DNA of 64,000 bases. Origin: Elymus sibiricus. Its lineage: Eukaryota; Streptophyta; Magnoliopsida; Poales; Poaceae. Of the stretch, positions 1 to 10,833 are shown one piece after another. Position 1 is the stretch's first letter. Every line of letters begins with the position of its first letter. The notes under the pieces were generated by a model. That model was not told the DNA's origin. It saw nothing but the letters and a program-made list of their open reading frames with translations, and ran no database searches. The stretch is taken from contig CM077668.1 of NCBI GenBank assembly GCA_039707655.1, positions 403,168,130-403,232,129 on the forward strand, written 5' to 3'. The position numbers and the translations under genes are program-made.

Positions 1-2
1 AT

Positions 3-863
3 ATGGACGGGCATTCTTTCACTCAAGCACACTACACGGTTCTACAAAATTCCACCTTGGTGACTCCATATATCGAGGAACACAAGGATATTGTACGGTC
101 CAAGAACCCGGAGCAGTCTGACCCCTGGATTGAACGTAAACACATGGAGACTTTCGCCGGTTGGTTGCAAACAAAGCTCATCAATGACAACGATGTTCCA
201 GATGAACTGTACTGGTTGGCCAAGTCACCAAGTTCGACTGTAACGACTTTCAAAGGGTACGAGATAAATGGGAATACATTTTACACGATCGCCCAAGATA
301 AAAAGAGCACCAACCAAAACAGTGGTGTCCGCTATGATGCAACCAACTTTCAAGACACATATTATGGTTACATAGAGGAGATATGGGAACTTGACTATGG
401 ACCTGATCTTAAGGTACCTTTGTTTCGGTGCAAATGGGTCAAATATACTGGAGGCGGGGTACAGGTAGACCCGCAGTACGGAATGACAACAGTGGATCTC
501 AACAATCTTGGGTACACAGACGACTCATTCGTCCTAGCCAATGATGTGGCTCAGGTTTTCTATGTGAAGGACATGTCTAGCAAACCGAGGAGAAAAAAAG
601 ATAAGGAAGCGAATACATCATACGATGAGCCAAAGCGCTACATAGTTCTTTCAGGGAAAAGAAACATTGTGGGAGTGGAGGACAAGACAGACATGTCAGA
701 AGATTATGAAAAGTTTCATGAAATCCCTCCCTTCAGAGTGAAGACTGACCCAAGCATCCTGTTAAATAATGAAGATTCTCCATGGTTACGGCGCAATCAT
801 AAGCAAGGGACAAACAGTACGCAGAAAAAGTCTTACACCGCGAGATCCCACTCTGGGATGTGA
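3..863 (+). CDS. CACTA TNP2-like transposase, C-terminal part (copy A, partial)
   Basis: The 286 residues match the last 286 residues of the full transposase at 14775-18104 with about two substitutions. The true gene starts to the left of the window; the ATG at position 3 is an internal methionine. The segment contains the DUF4216-type region (about residues 115-195, with the motifs EEIWELDYG and LFRCKWVKY) and a lysine/arginine-rich tail. The catalytic Transposase_21 domain would lie outside the window, so activity cannot be judged. The reading frame is open to its TGA stop, which is the same stop as in copy B. Confidence 0.85.
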   Translation: MDGHSFTQAHYTVLQNSTLVTPYIEEHKDIVRSKNPEQSDPWIERKHMETFAGWLQTKLINDNDVPDELYWLAKSPSSTVTTFKGYEINGNTFYTIAQDKKSTNQNSGVRYDATNFQDTYYGYIEEIWELDYGPDLKVPLFRCKWVKYTGGGVQVDPQYGMTTVDLNNLGYTDDSFVLANDVAQVFYVKDMSSKPRRKKDKEANTSYDEPKRYIVLSGKRNIVGVEDKTDMSEDYEKFHEIPPFRVKTDPSILLNNEDSPWLRRNHKQGTNSTQKKSYTARSHSGM

Positions 864-1015
864 CCGGCTTCACCGTCATCACTTTCTATGTGAAGGACAT
901 GCATGCATTTTCTAGCATGGTATCTTTGTAACAATTTGACATCTTATTTATATTAAGTTCATTTGTAGTGCTTTTCAGAGTTCATTTGTAGTGCTTTTCA
1001 GAGTTCATTTATATT

Positions 1016-1638
1016 AAGTCAGAAAGGGTTGAAAATTGGTGATGTGCCTTTGAATGGTGCATATTGAACACACAAAAAGTATGGAGTTAAAATAAGTTAT
1101 TAAAAATGAAATCCCTTTGTAATAGATGAGTTTTCGTTCGAAACCCTCATACTTCGAAAGAGATTGTCCAGTTTGTACACGAAGTGCATCCAGTTTTTGC
1201 CGTAACCCTCTCTACTCTTTAGAAGTTGCTATGTGGGTGAAATTATGATGTCATGCCAAGTTACAACCTTTTCAGAGTTCATTTGTAGTGCTTTTCAATT
1301 TCAGGGTCATTTAGCTCAAAATAAATCATTAAATGCATGAAAAATATCAAATGAAGTCAGAAAGGGTTGAAAATTGATGATGTGCCTTTGAATGGTGCAT
1401 ATTGAACACGCAAAAAGTATGGAGTTAAAATAAGTTATTAAAAATGAAATCCCTTTGTAATAGATGAGTTTTCGTCCGAAACCCTCATATATTTCGAAAG
1501 AGATTGTCCAGTTTGTACACGAAGTGCATCCAGTTTTTGCCGTAACCCTCTCTACTCTTTAGAAGTTGCTATGTGGGTGAAATTATGATGTCATGCCAAG
1601 TTACAACCTGTTCAGAGTTCATTTGTAGTGCTTTTCAA
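1016..1638 (+). repeat. Tandem duplication in the TNP2 3' region, copy A
   Basis: A block of about 285 bp beginning AAGTCAGAAAGGGTTG occurs at about 1016-1297 and again at about 1354-1638. The two differ by only a few bases. Both are flanked by the short phrase GTTCATTTGTAGTGCTTTTCA, which also appears twice just upstream (about 955-1010). Copy B has the same arrangement, so the duplication predates the split of the two copies. No gene is seen in 864-1857. Confidence 0.85.
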
Positions 1639-1857
1639 ACTCCAGATATGACATTTCAAATGCCATTTAATCAAATTGTCTTATACAGCAGTTTAAGTTG
1701 TTCAAACATGCATGGAAATGCCATAAACAGATTCCTTATATTTTTCTGATATTTTTTCATATATTATTTATTTCCATTGGAGTCATAGATTTTTTTTCTA
1801 TGATTTTCTAAAGTTTAGGGGTTTTCCTGAAAATAATAACTAATAATGAATTAAAAA

Positions 1858-1983
1858 CCCTTTAGTACCGGTGCGAGCCACGCACCGGTACTAAAGGTCC
1901 ACCGCCCCGCGCATTTTTTGGGGAGGACCTTTAGTACCGGTGCGAGCCACGCACCGGTACTAAAGGGTGCCTAGGTATAAATA
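1858..1983 (+). promoter_or_regulatory. Internal CACTA promoter block, copy A: paired palindromes plus TATA box
   Basis: Two near-perfect 40-bp palindromes with arms TTTAGTACCGGTGCG and CGCACCGGTACTAAA lie at about 1858-1897 and 1928-1966. They are followed by TATAAATA at 1976-1983. The arms share the TAGTACCGG core with the subterminal repeats of the complete element. The block precedes a GC-rich leader (about 2030-2290) and the TNP1-like gene, so it is probably that gene's promoter. Binding by an element-encoded protein is an inference from the CACTA/En-Spm family. Confidence 0.7.
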
Positions 1984-3507
1984 CTGTCCCTTCGTCCCGG
2001 GCCGACCCACGCACCGGGAGAAGGACAAAACGACGCCGTCAGGCTGCCGAAATCTGCCGTCGCCGCCGCCCGTCACGCACGAGCCTGCCGCTCGCCGCCC
2101 CGAGCCCGCCGCCCCGACCCCGCCGCCCCGACGCCGCCCGCTGCCCCGACCCCGCCGCCCCGACGCCGCGCGCCGCCCCGACGCGTCCTCCCCCCTCCGG
2201 CGAGCGCGCTCCCTCGGTGAGCCTCTCCCCTCCCCCTTGCCCCTCCGCGCGCCCACCCGATCCAGTAAACTCCGGCGCGGCTCGCCAGAGAAACTCTGTG
2301 AATTAGTTTTAGTTTAATTAGTTTTAGTTTTAGTCTATGACAGGTGGGACCCCCTAGCTAATTAGTTTTAGTTTATTTTAACTCTAGATTAACTCTGTGT
2401 CTATGATAGTGGGACCCCCTAGCTAATTAATTAGTTTAAATAATGTGTCTATGACAGGTGGGACCCCCTAGCTAATTAGTTTAGTTTAATTTGTTAGATG
2501 CTAAGTGTTAATTTTGCTAAGTGTTATTTAATTTGTTTTCATAATTAAGTGTTTCTTCTCGGCGTCGACGATGCCGATCCCACATCCTCGTCGTCGAGTC
2601 GGCGGAGGAGGTCTGTTGCTTGAGCCGAGGGGCCCTGTCCGGGACTGGGCTCCGCCGGGCTGGTAATGGGAGGTGCTGCCTTCCGGGCAGCGCAGCTTGG
2701 TGAGGAGCCAGCCCGTCGTCGACCCGGAGGTTCTATGGTGGCGGCCGCATGGGCCACGGACGGTTCGGAGGCTTGAGTCCCCCGCGGAGGTGGTACAATA
2801 CCATGTCAGCGAGGAGAACGAGCACGTCCGTCGCTACGTGGCAGCTTTGGAGGCCAGGTCCGACAATACCTGGCAGATTCTTCGGGGATCTCACTGGAGC
2901 TATGTTCCTGTGATGGTTCCTTCTCTTTGGGTGTCCACCGCCCGCCCCGATATCCGTCGTGCGCTAGGGTTCTAGCTAGCTAGATAGATATATTAGCTAC
3001 TATATATGTATTATGATGATGTATTAGCTAGATCGATGGATTAGCCGATGTATTAACTATTATCCGAGATTATGATGAGATCTTTTCTAAGAACTACTAT
3101 ATATGTATTCGATGATGAATTATTAATTAACTATCAGTTATTTGCTTCTTGAATGCATGCTAATTTGAATACTAATTTGTTTTATCTATATTATTATGGA
3201 TTAGTTATTAAGCTATGGATAATACCAGTAGAGCTCATGAAGAGGACCTCTTCAACATGATACGCTCCTCCGTAAAACCCAGCGGAGCTTCTGGGTGAAT
3301 CACATGATGATGACGGCTCACAATATCTGAACGATTACGGTGATGGATGTGAGGCCGAGGAAGAAGAACTTATGTTCCAAAATCCGAAACAACTAACAAT
3401 GTCCGGCGAGGTATATACATATTAGCCTCTGGTGATCATTACATGTGTATTAATTAATTTGTATATATATATATATATTAACAAATCTTTCTTCTTTTAA
3501 TTATCAG

Positions 3508-5138
3508 CCCTCCGGATCGAGCCAATCTAGTAGAAAGGTACGAGGCGCTGCCAAAATGTTGGACGACAACGTAAAGCTCAATCTTGATGCTTTCAAACCT
3601 GATGGCGAACCGACTCACCCTGAAGCCAGTGCCAAGACATTTGTGCGTCAATGCGGAGTGGTTGTTAGGGACAGAGTCCCGATCACAATGCAAGAATGGA
3701 TTCAGCCGAACAATCCAAAACCAGGAGTGATTTATGTCGAGAAAAGACTTAAAGATGCCCTTTGGCTTCAGCTCATGGAGCATTTCATCCTACCAGATTC
3801 TCTCTCAGAGCGCCAAAGGGACAAAGTCAAGGAGTTTGCTCTCCATAAGATGGCCAGCGCGTTCCAGACTTGGAAGAAAAAATTATGGAACGAGTACAAA
3901 GCTAGAGACAATAAGGCGCCCGAATTCACAGGAATATACGAGAAGATAAGGAATCACTGGGACGCATTTATCGAGTACAAGACATCGGCAGCTGCTATGG
4001 AGAAGTCGGCAAAGAATAAGATAAATGCGGACAAAAAAAAGTATCACCATAAACTAGGGACAGGTGGATACAAGGCAGCCATTCCTAAGTGGGATGCATT
4101 AGAGAATAAGATGCTTGCTGAAGGGATCACTCCAGTAACCTTCCACTGGCCCCGGAGGTGCAGGAATTGGTTTTTTGCGCATGGGGGAAAGTTGGACCCA
4201 GCAACAGGGAAGATTATTGCGCTTGCCAGTCTGGAGAATGCATCAAAAGAGTTGCTTAAAGCAATAAAAGCTGCCCAAGAAGGATAGTTTCACCCCGATA
4301 GAGAGAACGACGAGCTTACACTCGCCCTCGGGAATCCCGAACACGGAGGACGAACACGAGGCGTGGGCGTTGTTCCGTGGTATGAGGGGTTTGCGGGCTG
4401 GAAAGACAGTTATAAAAGCCGTTCAAGAAAAAAGAATGTGGAAGCAGACCGACTTTCAAAGTTGGAACAGAAGTACGAGCAGCAGCAGCTACAGATACAG
4501 CAACTGACCCAGCAAAGGGAAACTCCGCGGCAGGAGCATCCAGCATCGGAACCCGTCCCATCTACACTGCCGAAAAGCAGCGTGGGTTCCACGGGGGCAC
4601 CGCTGGGTCAGACCCCCGTGGATGATATCACCGAGAAGACATCTTGTGAGCTAATCCAGAAAGTGAAGAACATACCCGTGCGGGTCGCGACGGGCTATGC
4701 TTTACCAAATACACCTGATGTTCTCTGGCATTTCAATCCGGTTCCAGCTGGGTATGCTCGTGTCGCGGTGGACGCAATAGAGCCAGGATATGATGGACTA
4801 GAGCTTGACATCCCTGGAGGTGAGGGGGAGTCCACACTTGCAGAAGCCGGCCGTGGTCTCATTCTATGGAGAAAGGACTGCATCGTCTTTCCACACTCGG
4901 CGCTAAGGCCACCGGCTCCTCCGAGTATCGATGTCCAGCGCGAGGTATCCCAGCCAGAGGCATCGCAGCGCCAGCAGTCCTCCCCACCTCGAGAGGCGTC
5001 CCACTTCGATAGGGATCCCAGCGCGAGTCCACCCAACCTCAGGACGGAGCACGGCGCGAGTCCATATCGTCGATCTCCGCCGCGTGAGCCGACTCCACCG
5101 CGTATGCAGCGGTCCCGCCAGCAGGGCTCCCAAAAGAG
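3508..5138 (+). pseudogene. TNP1-like CACTA gene, copy A: nonsense mutation and 3' truncation
   Basis: This aligns with the main exon of the intact gene at 20825-23232. It starts after the same splice acceptor (ATTATCAG at 3500-3507), and the first ATG is 3556. It has the Ptta/En-Spm plant transposase region (Transposase_24-like) and then the glutamine- and proline-rich linker. Two lesions disable it. A CAG codon in copy B is TAG here (4285-4287), ending the protein after 243 residues. The homology is also cut at 5138, before the basic region and the protease exons. The frame beyond the stop remains open across the junction into unrelated sequence until about 5202. The leader at 2000-3500 resembles copy B and has no intact coding exon. 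Confidence 0.85.
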
Positions 5139-6023
5139 ATACATAAGAATAAGAAAGAAAGAGATACCTTGTCAATGTAGTACACACAATACAAATTTTT
5201 GAAAAACAGCAGATCTATGGATGGCGAAGAATCTCTTCCTTTTTCTGAATGAAACCAGACAATTCTTACTTCATGTGAAATGCTAGAGCAAAGGTAGGAG
5301 AAATAGTAGGCGGAGAAACTTTCTGTTGAACGCCCCGTTGGTGGAGTACTTGTTTGAGAAACAGTACAGACCCTAGGGTAAGAGAAGACACTGTTAAAGA
5401 TTCCACTGCCCGTACATTAAAAGATGTCAGTTCGACGTGATAACTCATGTACCTGTCACTGAAATAAGAAATTACCTTTCTGTCATATGGTCCATTTCTC
5501 ACATCAGTACCTTGTAGAGGGCTAAAATGGTAAAATTGTACTTCAACCTTTCGAAGTCTACTTTTTTAATGTATAGGCAGTTGGCTAAAATGGTCCATTC
5601 TCACATCAGTACCTTGTAGAGAGCTAAAATTGAAAATTTGTCACTTGGTACTTACGAAAGGTCTAGTAAGATATTTTCATCCCATTGCTTCTCCAAGAAG
5701 ATTGGCATGCAATCAATATTTTTTACTTTTTAAATAACTATATCATACAAAATTAGCTACTAATTTTACACCATATACACAATTAGCTAGTCATTTTTTA
5801 AACATATATATGTTTTATTAATTTCCACCAAATACAATTTAGCTACTAATTTTATAAGTAACCTAATTGTTTTATATTATATGAATTATGCTGACACTTT
5901 ACAGTTATTCCTGAAATATTCTCTGTCCCTTTATGTATTTTATACATACTTTGTATCACATGCTATGATAAGTGATATATACCAATGCATCTGTCTTTGT
6001 TGTCACATGCCTTCTTAGAGTTC
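5139..6023. other. Junction and AT-rich spacer with a 44-bp direct repeat
   Basis: This stretch follows the break in CACTA copy A. No complete gene is seen. A segment of about 44 bp containing CTCACATCAGTACCTTGTAG occurs at about 5488-5531 and again at about 5588-5632. On the minus strand, 5266-5502 is open for 78 codons and crosses a plausible intron at about 5462-5477, so a captured gene fragment is possible. I cannot name it. Confidence 0.4.
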
Positions 6024-6030
6024 TATAAAT
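6024..6030 (+). promoter_or_regulatory. TATA box of the small basic-protein gene
   Basis: TATAAAT lies 53 bp before the ATG at 6077. That spacing fits a short plant leader with transcription starting near 6055. The element is inferred from sequence and position only. Confidence 0.5.
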
Positions 6031-6076
6031 ATGACATGCTAGTAGCAGAGAACAAGAAGAAGCATTTCAACTAGCT

Positions 6077-6436
6077 ATGCCTCGTCGTAAAGGTAAGAAG
6101 ATAGTTGATGAATCGCCACCAAAAAAACCAAACAAGTGCAAAATGCTTTGGTGGTTGACAGCTTCAAGCAACTCCAAGCATCTCCATGATACATCTACAG
6201 ATCCAACTGATCTTATGAAGAAGAATAACATCACATCCTCTTCTTCTACCAAGATAGACAATGAAAGTTCTCATTTATCTAAAGAGGTAATTGATTTACT
6301 AAGTCCTTACTTGATTGCTGAGGAAGTGAAGGCAAATGCAAGGATGGGAATAATGCCAAACAAAGTTGTTCAAGTTATTCAGAAGCCAATAGAAAACTTC
6401 ATAATTATTTCGTGTGATGATGATTCAGATGAATAG
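6077..6436 (+). CDS. Small unrecognised protein, basic N-terminus and acidic C-terminus
   Basis: This is a single-exon reading frame of 119 residues with a good TATA box 53 bp upstream. The N-terminus is strongly basic (PRRKGKKIV, then PPKKPNKCK) and could be a nuclear localisation signal. A serine/threonine-rich stretch follows at about residues 35-65, then a short predicted helix (SKEVIDLLSPYLIAEEVKA), and the last seven residues are acidic (DDDSDE). I see no signal peptide, membrane segment or family motif. It lies in the AT-rich island, head to tail with the decayed F-box gene on the other strand. Function unknown; it could be a fragment of a larger captured gene. Confidence 0.5.
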   Translation: MPRRKGKKIVDESPPKKPNKCKMLWWLTASSNSKHLHDTSTDPTDLMKKNNITSSSSTKIDNESSHLSKEVIDLLSPYLIAEEVKANARMGIMPNKVVQVIQKPIENFIIISCDDDSDE

Positions 6437-6703
6437 TTATGTGTAGCGCTACATGTTTCAGTATGTTATATGTAACATTTCTACTTATAACGTTGCATAT
6501 GTATCTTCCTATGTTGTAATATTTATGTTATATGAATTAGTATGTTTGTATTATGTTGTCTCATAAAGTACAGATATGAAATCATTATGTAACATCACAC
6601 AAAAGGCAGCTTTCCTTAACAGATAAAATCTACAGAATTTCATAAGAGTACATCTGATAAACTTAATAAGTCACAGCATAATTTCATACTGAAATACAAC
6701 TTA

Positions 6704-8185
6704 TTACAATAACTTAGTTTCGGGTACACTGCAAATACATAACACATGATAAGTTTCATCATCACCAACTAAAAGATCTGCCATCTCCTTAATAGTTTCA
6801 TCATCAACCTATAAAACAAGAAAAAAACACAAAAAACATTTTTATTAACAAAACTATATATTGATAGTGAAATAGACTTTAATTTGATTAGTATTTTATT
6901 ATTGCATACCAAAAGGTTTCCACTAACAAACTGTTATTCTGTAGGTTCCACACTTCATTCATCTTCCTCGTTGCCATCCATGACACCTATATGTGTGAAA
7001 AAATATTAATTGAAAGATAATTCTCAAACAAGAAATAAATATGAATGTTTACAAATTTGAATATGTTTCTAACCTGGAACATAGAAAGTTGTATATGTAT
7101 AGATTGCTCTTGTCACTTCAGCACCAAATAACTTTGGAGCTACAGCATTTTCAAGATCTAGTTCATAAATTCCAGTGCTTGTCCTAATAAGTGTTTTCTC
7201 ACTTTCATCATAAATATGAACTATCACCCCATGTGGCCTCCAACATACATGTGGTGTTGCAGTAAATGGTATTATGTTTAGGAGATCTATTAGCTTATGA
7301 GGTATCCATGATACCGTGTCATCAAAATCTGAATACATCTTCCAAGTAGTTAATATGAAAGAGCTAAGTGCTGCAATACCAACATCATCTTGATTTATCT
7401 TCAGAACATGAACATTCCTGCGAAATATAGAATTCACTTCTGAAGGGTTCTCAATATAATACATGGCATGAGTGACCATATTGTATCCAAAGATATGCTT
7501 GAACTTGAGAACCCAGTATATAGCATCGCCAATTATAGTTCCTGGACGAAACTCCACATATGAAAGAGTTGGTAGGGCAGCCATTGCACATTGCCAGACT
7601 GATGTAGCAGAATCAAAGATATAAACCTTTGTTGTGGTAGCTCCTGTTGCTATCCATATTATTTTGATTGGTAAACCCTGGCAGCCATCTTTGTGGTCAT
7701 GATTAGCAGCACAAATAACACTGCCCTGGCTGTTTACCTCATCCTCTGGTTCATTTGTACAGATTGTATTACCAGTAATAGGATCCCAAACAGCAAGGAT
7801 GCTACCCATTGAACAAACCATCAGGACTTTGCCATGCCTGACATCAATTATCCGCAAGTTGTTCAAGAACTCATCATCAAAAGAGCTCTGCAATTCTTGT
7901 TCAAAGTGTTGATAACGAACTACATTTGGATACTGTCCAACAGGTATGAATCTGAAAAGGTTCTCTATTTTTGTGAAGACACCAAGCAGAGGTCGTATTT
8001 TGTGCCTGTCCACAAGTAGTTTCCTGAATACCTTATTTGTAATCAGTTTTTTTCCATTTTTTGCAAACAGTCGTAAGGCCAAGAACTTGATTTGGATGAG
8101 AAGTTACTGAAGATAATATGATCTCCTTAATTTCATCTGGAAGTACAACCAGATCCCCTGTTTCAGCTATGTTCTCAGGCTCCAT
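6704..8185 (-). pseudogene. F-box protein gene, three exons, one frameshift and two stops
   Basis: Reading the minus strand, an ATG at 8185 opens a typical F-box (LPDEIKEIIL … LTTVCKKWKK). F-box proteins are substrate adaptors of SCF ubiquitin ligases. The frame then breaks at a run of seven A residues (8047-8053) and stops at 8033. One frame over, the protein continues without interruption for more than 300 residues as a grass-type F-box-associated region with bladed-repeat character (WDPITGN, WQCAMAAL, VTHAMYYIENP). A GT-AG intron removes 6987-7073. A second exon (6910-6986) contains TGA and TAA codons in the frame required by both neighbouring splice junctions. A third exon (6704-6808) is again open to a stop. 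The exon phases agree, so this was a real three-exon gene that has decayed. A non-coding first exon may lie at about 9090-9320. Confidence 0.8.
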
Positions 8186-8215
8186 TGGATGATATATGCA
8201 TGTCATTTTAAAAAT

Positions 8216-8500
8216 GTTATGTAAATTGTGTAATATGTTATATTTAAAACCATGTGTAAATTTTACACTATTTTATATTTCAAAAAAGGTATGTGAACTA
8301 TGTAATATGTCATGTTTAAAAAATGGTATATCACTTTGCACAAGGACTGCACAGCTAGTATGTCACTTTTCATTATTTTCATATGGTATGTGAACTGTGT
8401 AATATGTCATATAATTCTATCAAAAATGGTATGTCACTTTTCATATGGTAAGTGAACTGTGTAATATGTCATGTTTCATAAATGGTATGCCCCTTTTCAC
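8216..8500. repeat. Degenerate tandem repeat, unit containing GTGTAATATGTCAT
   Basis: At least four diverged copies of a phrase like GGTATGTGAACTGTGTAATA start near 8224, 8288, 8385 and 8447. Spacing is irregular (about 60-95 bp). It lies upstream of the F-box pseudogene start, probably in its leader intron. Related ATGTGAA-rich sequence occurs at 31440-31620 and 35080-35290. Confidence 0.6.
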
Positions 8501-9839
8501 AAGTACTTAACATATTTTCATACATGATATGTGAATTTGTAAACTATTTATGTATTCGAATTTAACAGTTATGTATTGCCTTATAAGAAAACATTTTCAT
8601 ATATCATTGACAGTACCCTGTTTCTATATTATAGCATATATTAATCACATTTGTTTACATGTGATATTTTCAAATTAGTTAAAATAGTTGCAAAGTTTCA
8701 ATTAACATAGTTTAACATGTCAAATTAAAACATATATCACATATCAAATATGGTAAAGTTAACATATCACATATCAGTTTTGATCTTTTCATATTAGGTC
8801 AAAATAGTTTCACATATCAACCAATAGAAACTTAGGTTAGTAATCACATAAAACAATTATAAGCTTGCTTTATCATCTTCAGTTATCAAGATTTGATATC
8901 GTTTCATGTTTTTTTTATTCCAATATACTTGCTTTCACTGACCATATGCTATTTCAAAAAAATTACAAAATCAATGGAAGGCAATAGCACATAATACATG
9001 TATCACCATATGCTTGTTGTATCAAACAAACTTCAAGAACAGAAACACATCTTGATGGGACAAGCATGAACAAGAATGAACAGATTTACCTGATGGAATC
9101 CTTTAAGAAACTTGCTCTTGTCTCTGATATTGCTGAAGAACTATTTATTTCTTCATGGGGGAGCAAGTTTTAAGAAGAACAATTTGTTTTCTCAGTTTTA
9201 GATGAGAGGGAGGAAAACCAGTAGCTGTTTGAAGGAGGAAGAAGAAGATGGCTGTTGTCTATGACACGGTTGATACTACAGATGCAGCAAAAGTAGTACT
9301 TGTACTCTATAATAAACAAATCATGACATGGCAATGTGTTGTCTTGTCATACAGTAAATTATTTTTACTGCTTTCACTCTGAACCAATGGAGCATTATGT
9401 CACTGTAGAGAGCTATATCCATACTACTATATTTACTTGGCTTCCAGGGGAAGACAAGTGGGTAACTTGCACTCCACTTTTAATTGAAGACAGCTGCCTA
9501 CCTGCAAACTTTGACCATGATTACACAATACATATAAAATTTCACATGCAGTACTATATATTTCATATGTGTGAATTGTGATTTATAAGGTATGCCTATT
9601 ATACAATTCATATGAAAATATATTATTTTTCAATAAACATTCAAACCTTACAATTTCACATGCTTTAGCATTACAAAATGATTTAATATATTCGGCAACT
9701 TCCTTAATATTTTCTTTAACTTATAACAATTTCACATGCTTCAGCATTACAAAAAGATTTTCATATATTTTACATGTCAAATATATATTACACATTTTTT
9801 TTATATTTCACTTATGATGTACATGTTCCAAGTCAAAAT
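8501..9839. other. AT-rich spacer; likely leader and promoter of the F-box pseudogene
   Basis: No coding gene is supported. On the minus strand, about 9320-9090 looks like a plant 5' untranslated exon: pyrimidine-rich, with TTATAGAG upstream, ending in a good splice donor (CATCAG followed by GTAAAT near 9090). Splicing from there to the coding exon would give a leader intron of about 0.9 kb. The remainder is low-complexity AT-rich DNA with repeated TCACAT words. Confidence 0.4.
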
Positions 9840-10030
9840 TTTCAGCCCACGGACTGACGAAAAGTTCTGTCACGTCCTCGGTATCCGCATAGACTTTTAG
9901 GCCACTACCTTTACCAGTGTAGACTTTATTTTGACATGACAACTTGCAGCAGCCTACACGCTATCAATACATCTTTAGGCCAGGCAGCAACCTACAGTCC
10001 ATACGCTATCAACTTGCAACCTACACGCCC
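9836..10030. repeat. Diverged repeat, member 1 (related to 11250-11390)
   Basis: The phrases TCTGTCACGTCCTCGGTAT and CATAGACTTTTA occur in the same order and spacing as in 11265-11300, at roughly 70% identity over about 50 bp by eye. A GC content higher than its surroundings and loss of similarity outside suggest an old dispersed repeat or a shared promoter segment. Within it the phrase CCTACACG occurs twice and CTATCAA twice. No coding potential. Confidence 0.4.
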
Positions 10031-10405
10031 CACAGTGTTCTATATTAATGGTTCATATAACACATCACAATTCATATATATATCTCAATTGTATAATTTC
10101 AATTAACACATCACAATTCATATAACACATGATTAAATAGATAAAATTTATGTACATACTTCATGTTCTCCTAGCTTTGTCATGTAACTACATTTAAACA
10201 TAAAGCACACACACAAAATTCAGTTATAAATAATAGAAAATCAAATAACACATGATTCACATGATAACACATTTAAGCAGAACATTCATGTTCTACTTGC
10301 TTAGTTTTTGAATTATATATAAAATAGTTTGGTCAAACTGACCATCTGTCTAATTATATTATATATATATATTAGTTATGTACCATTCATAGCTATTTCA
10401 CATTT

Positions 10406-10815
10406 TTTTTGCGAAAAAACTTCCGATCTATTCATCTTCAATCATGGCAGTACAACGAACATCAGAAATAAAAAAATTACATCCAGATCCGTAGACCACC
10501 TAGCGATTACTACAAGTACTGACGCGAGCCGAAGGCGCGCCGCCGTGATCGCCCCTCCCTCTCCGGAGCCGGACAAAACTTGTTATAGTAGACAGTCGGG
10601 GAGTTGTCGTGCTAAGGTCCCATAGGACCAGCGCAGCAGAACATCAACCCTAAACCCTAACAAAACGCGAAGGAACAACTGAAAACAGAGCCCTCCCGCA
10701 GACAAGGGCCGAGATCCACCGCGCCGCCATTTCCCTAAGGCCACCGGAGACGAGGGGGACCGACGGCGGCGCCGCCGGGAGGCAGGGGAACCATAGACTT
10801 TTCTGGGGGGATTTG
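10406..10815 (-). mobile_element. Retroposed sequence (SINE- or LINE-like), 18-bp target duplication
   Basis: The insertion is bounded by an exact 18-bp direct repeat, CATAGCTATTTCACATTT, at 10388-10405 and 10816-10833. A short T-run at its left edge is the poly(A) tail when read on the minus strand. Duplications of this length plus an A-tail are the signature of LINE-driven retroposition. The interior is GC-rich, unlike the surrounding AT-rich DNA, and includes an incidental AACCCTAAACCCTAAC phrase. It has no complete gene. Whether it is a SINE or a 5'-truncated LINE cannot be told from this copy alone. Confidence 0.8.
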
Positions 10816-10833
10816 CATAGCTATTTCACATTT

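Larger units (their letters stand above)
1..5138 (+). mobile_element. CACTA transposon fragment (copy A), truncated at both ends
   Basis: This segment is nearly identical, base for base, to 17242-22455 of the complete CACTA element further right. By eye only scattered single-base differences and a shorter dinucleotide run separate them. It holds the end of the TNP2 transposase, the TNP2 3' region, the internal promoter block and the first part of the TNP1-like gene. The left side runs off the window. Homology stops abruptly at 5138, after the bases CTCCCAAAAGAG; the expected continuation is not found anywhere else in the window. No CACTA terminus or target duplication is visible for this copy, so it is a fragment ended by a deletion, rearrangement or insertion. 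Confidence 0.9.

Noticed and set aside
1967..2317. Open frames on both strands in the CGCCGCCCCGACC-rich leader (also 19200-19600)
   Set aside because: They arise from a GC-rich tandem repeat lacking stops; composition is low-complexity and the two CACTA copies differ in repeat number.
10646..10665. Telomere-like AACCCTAAACCCTAAC phrase
   Set aside because: Only about two units, inside a retroposed sequence; not an interstitial telomere array.
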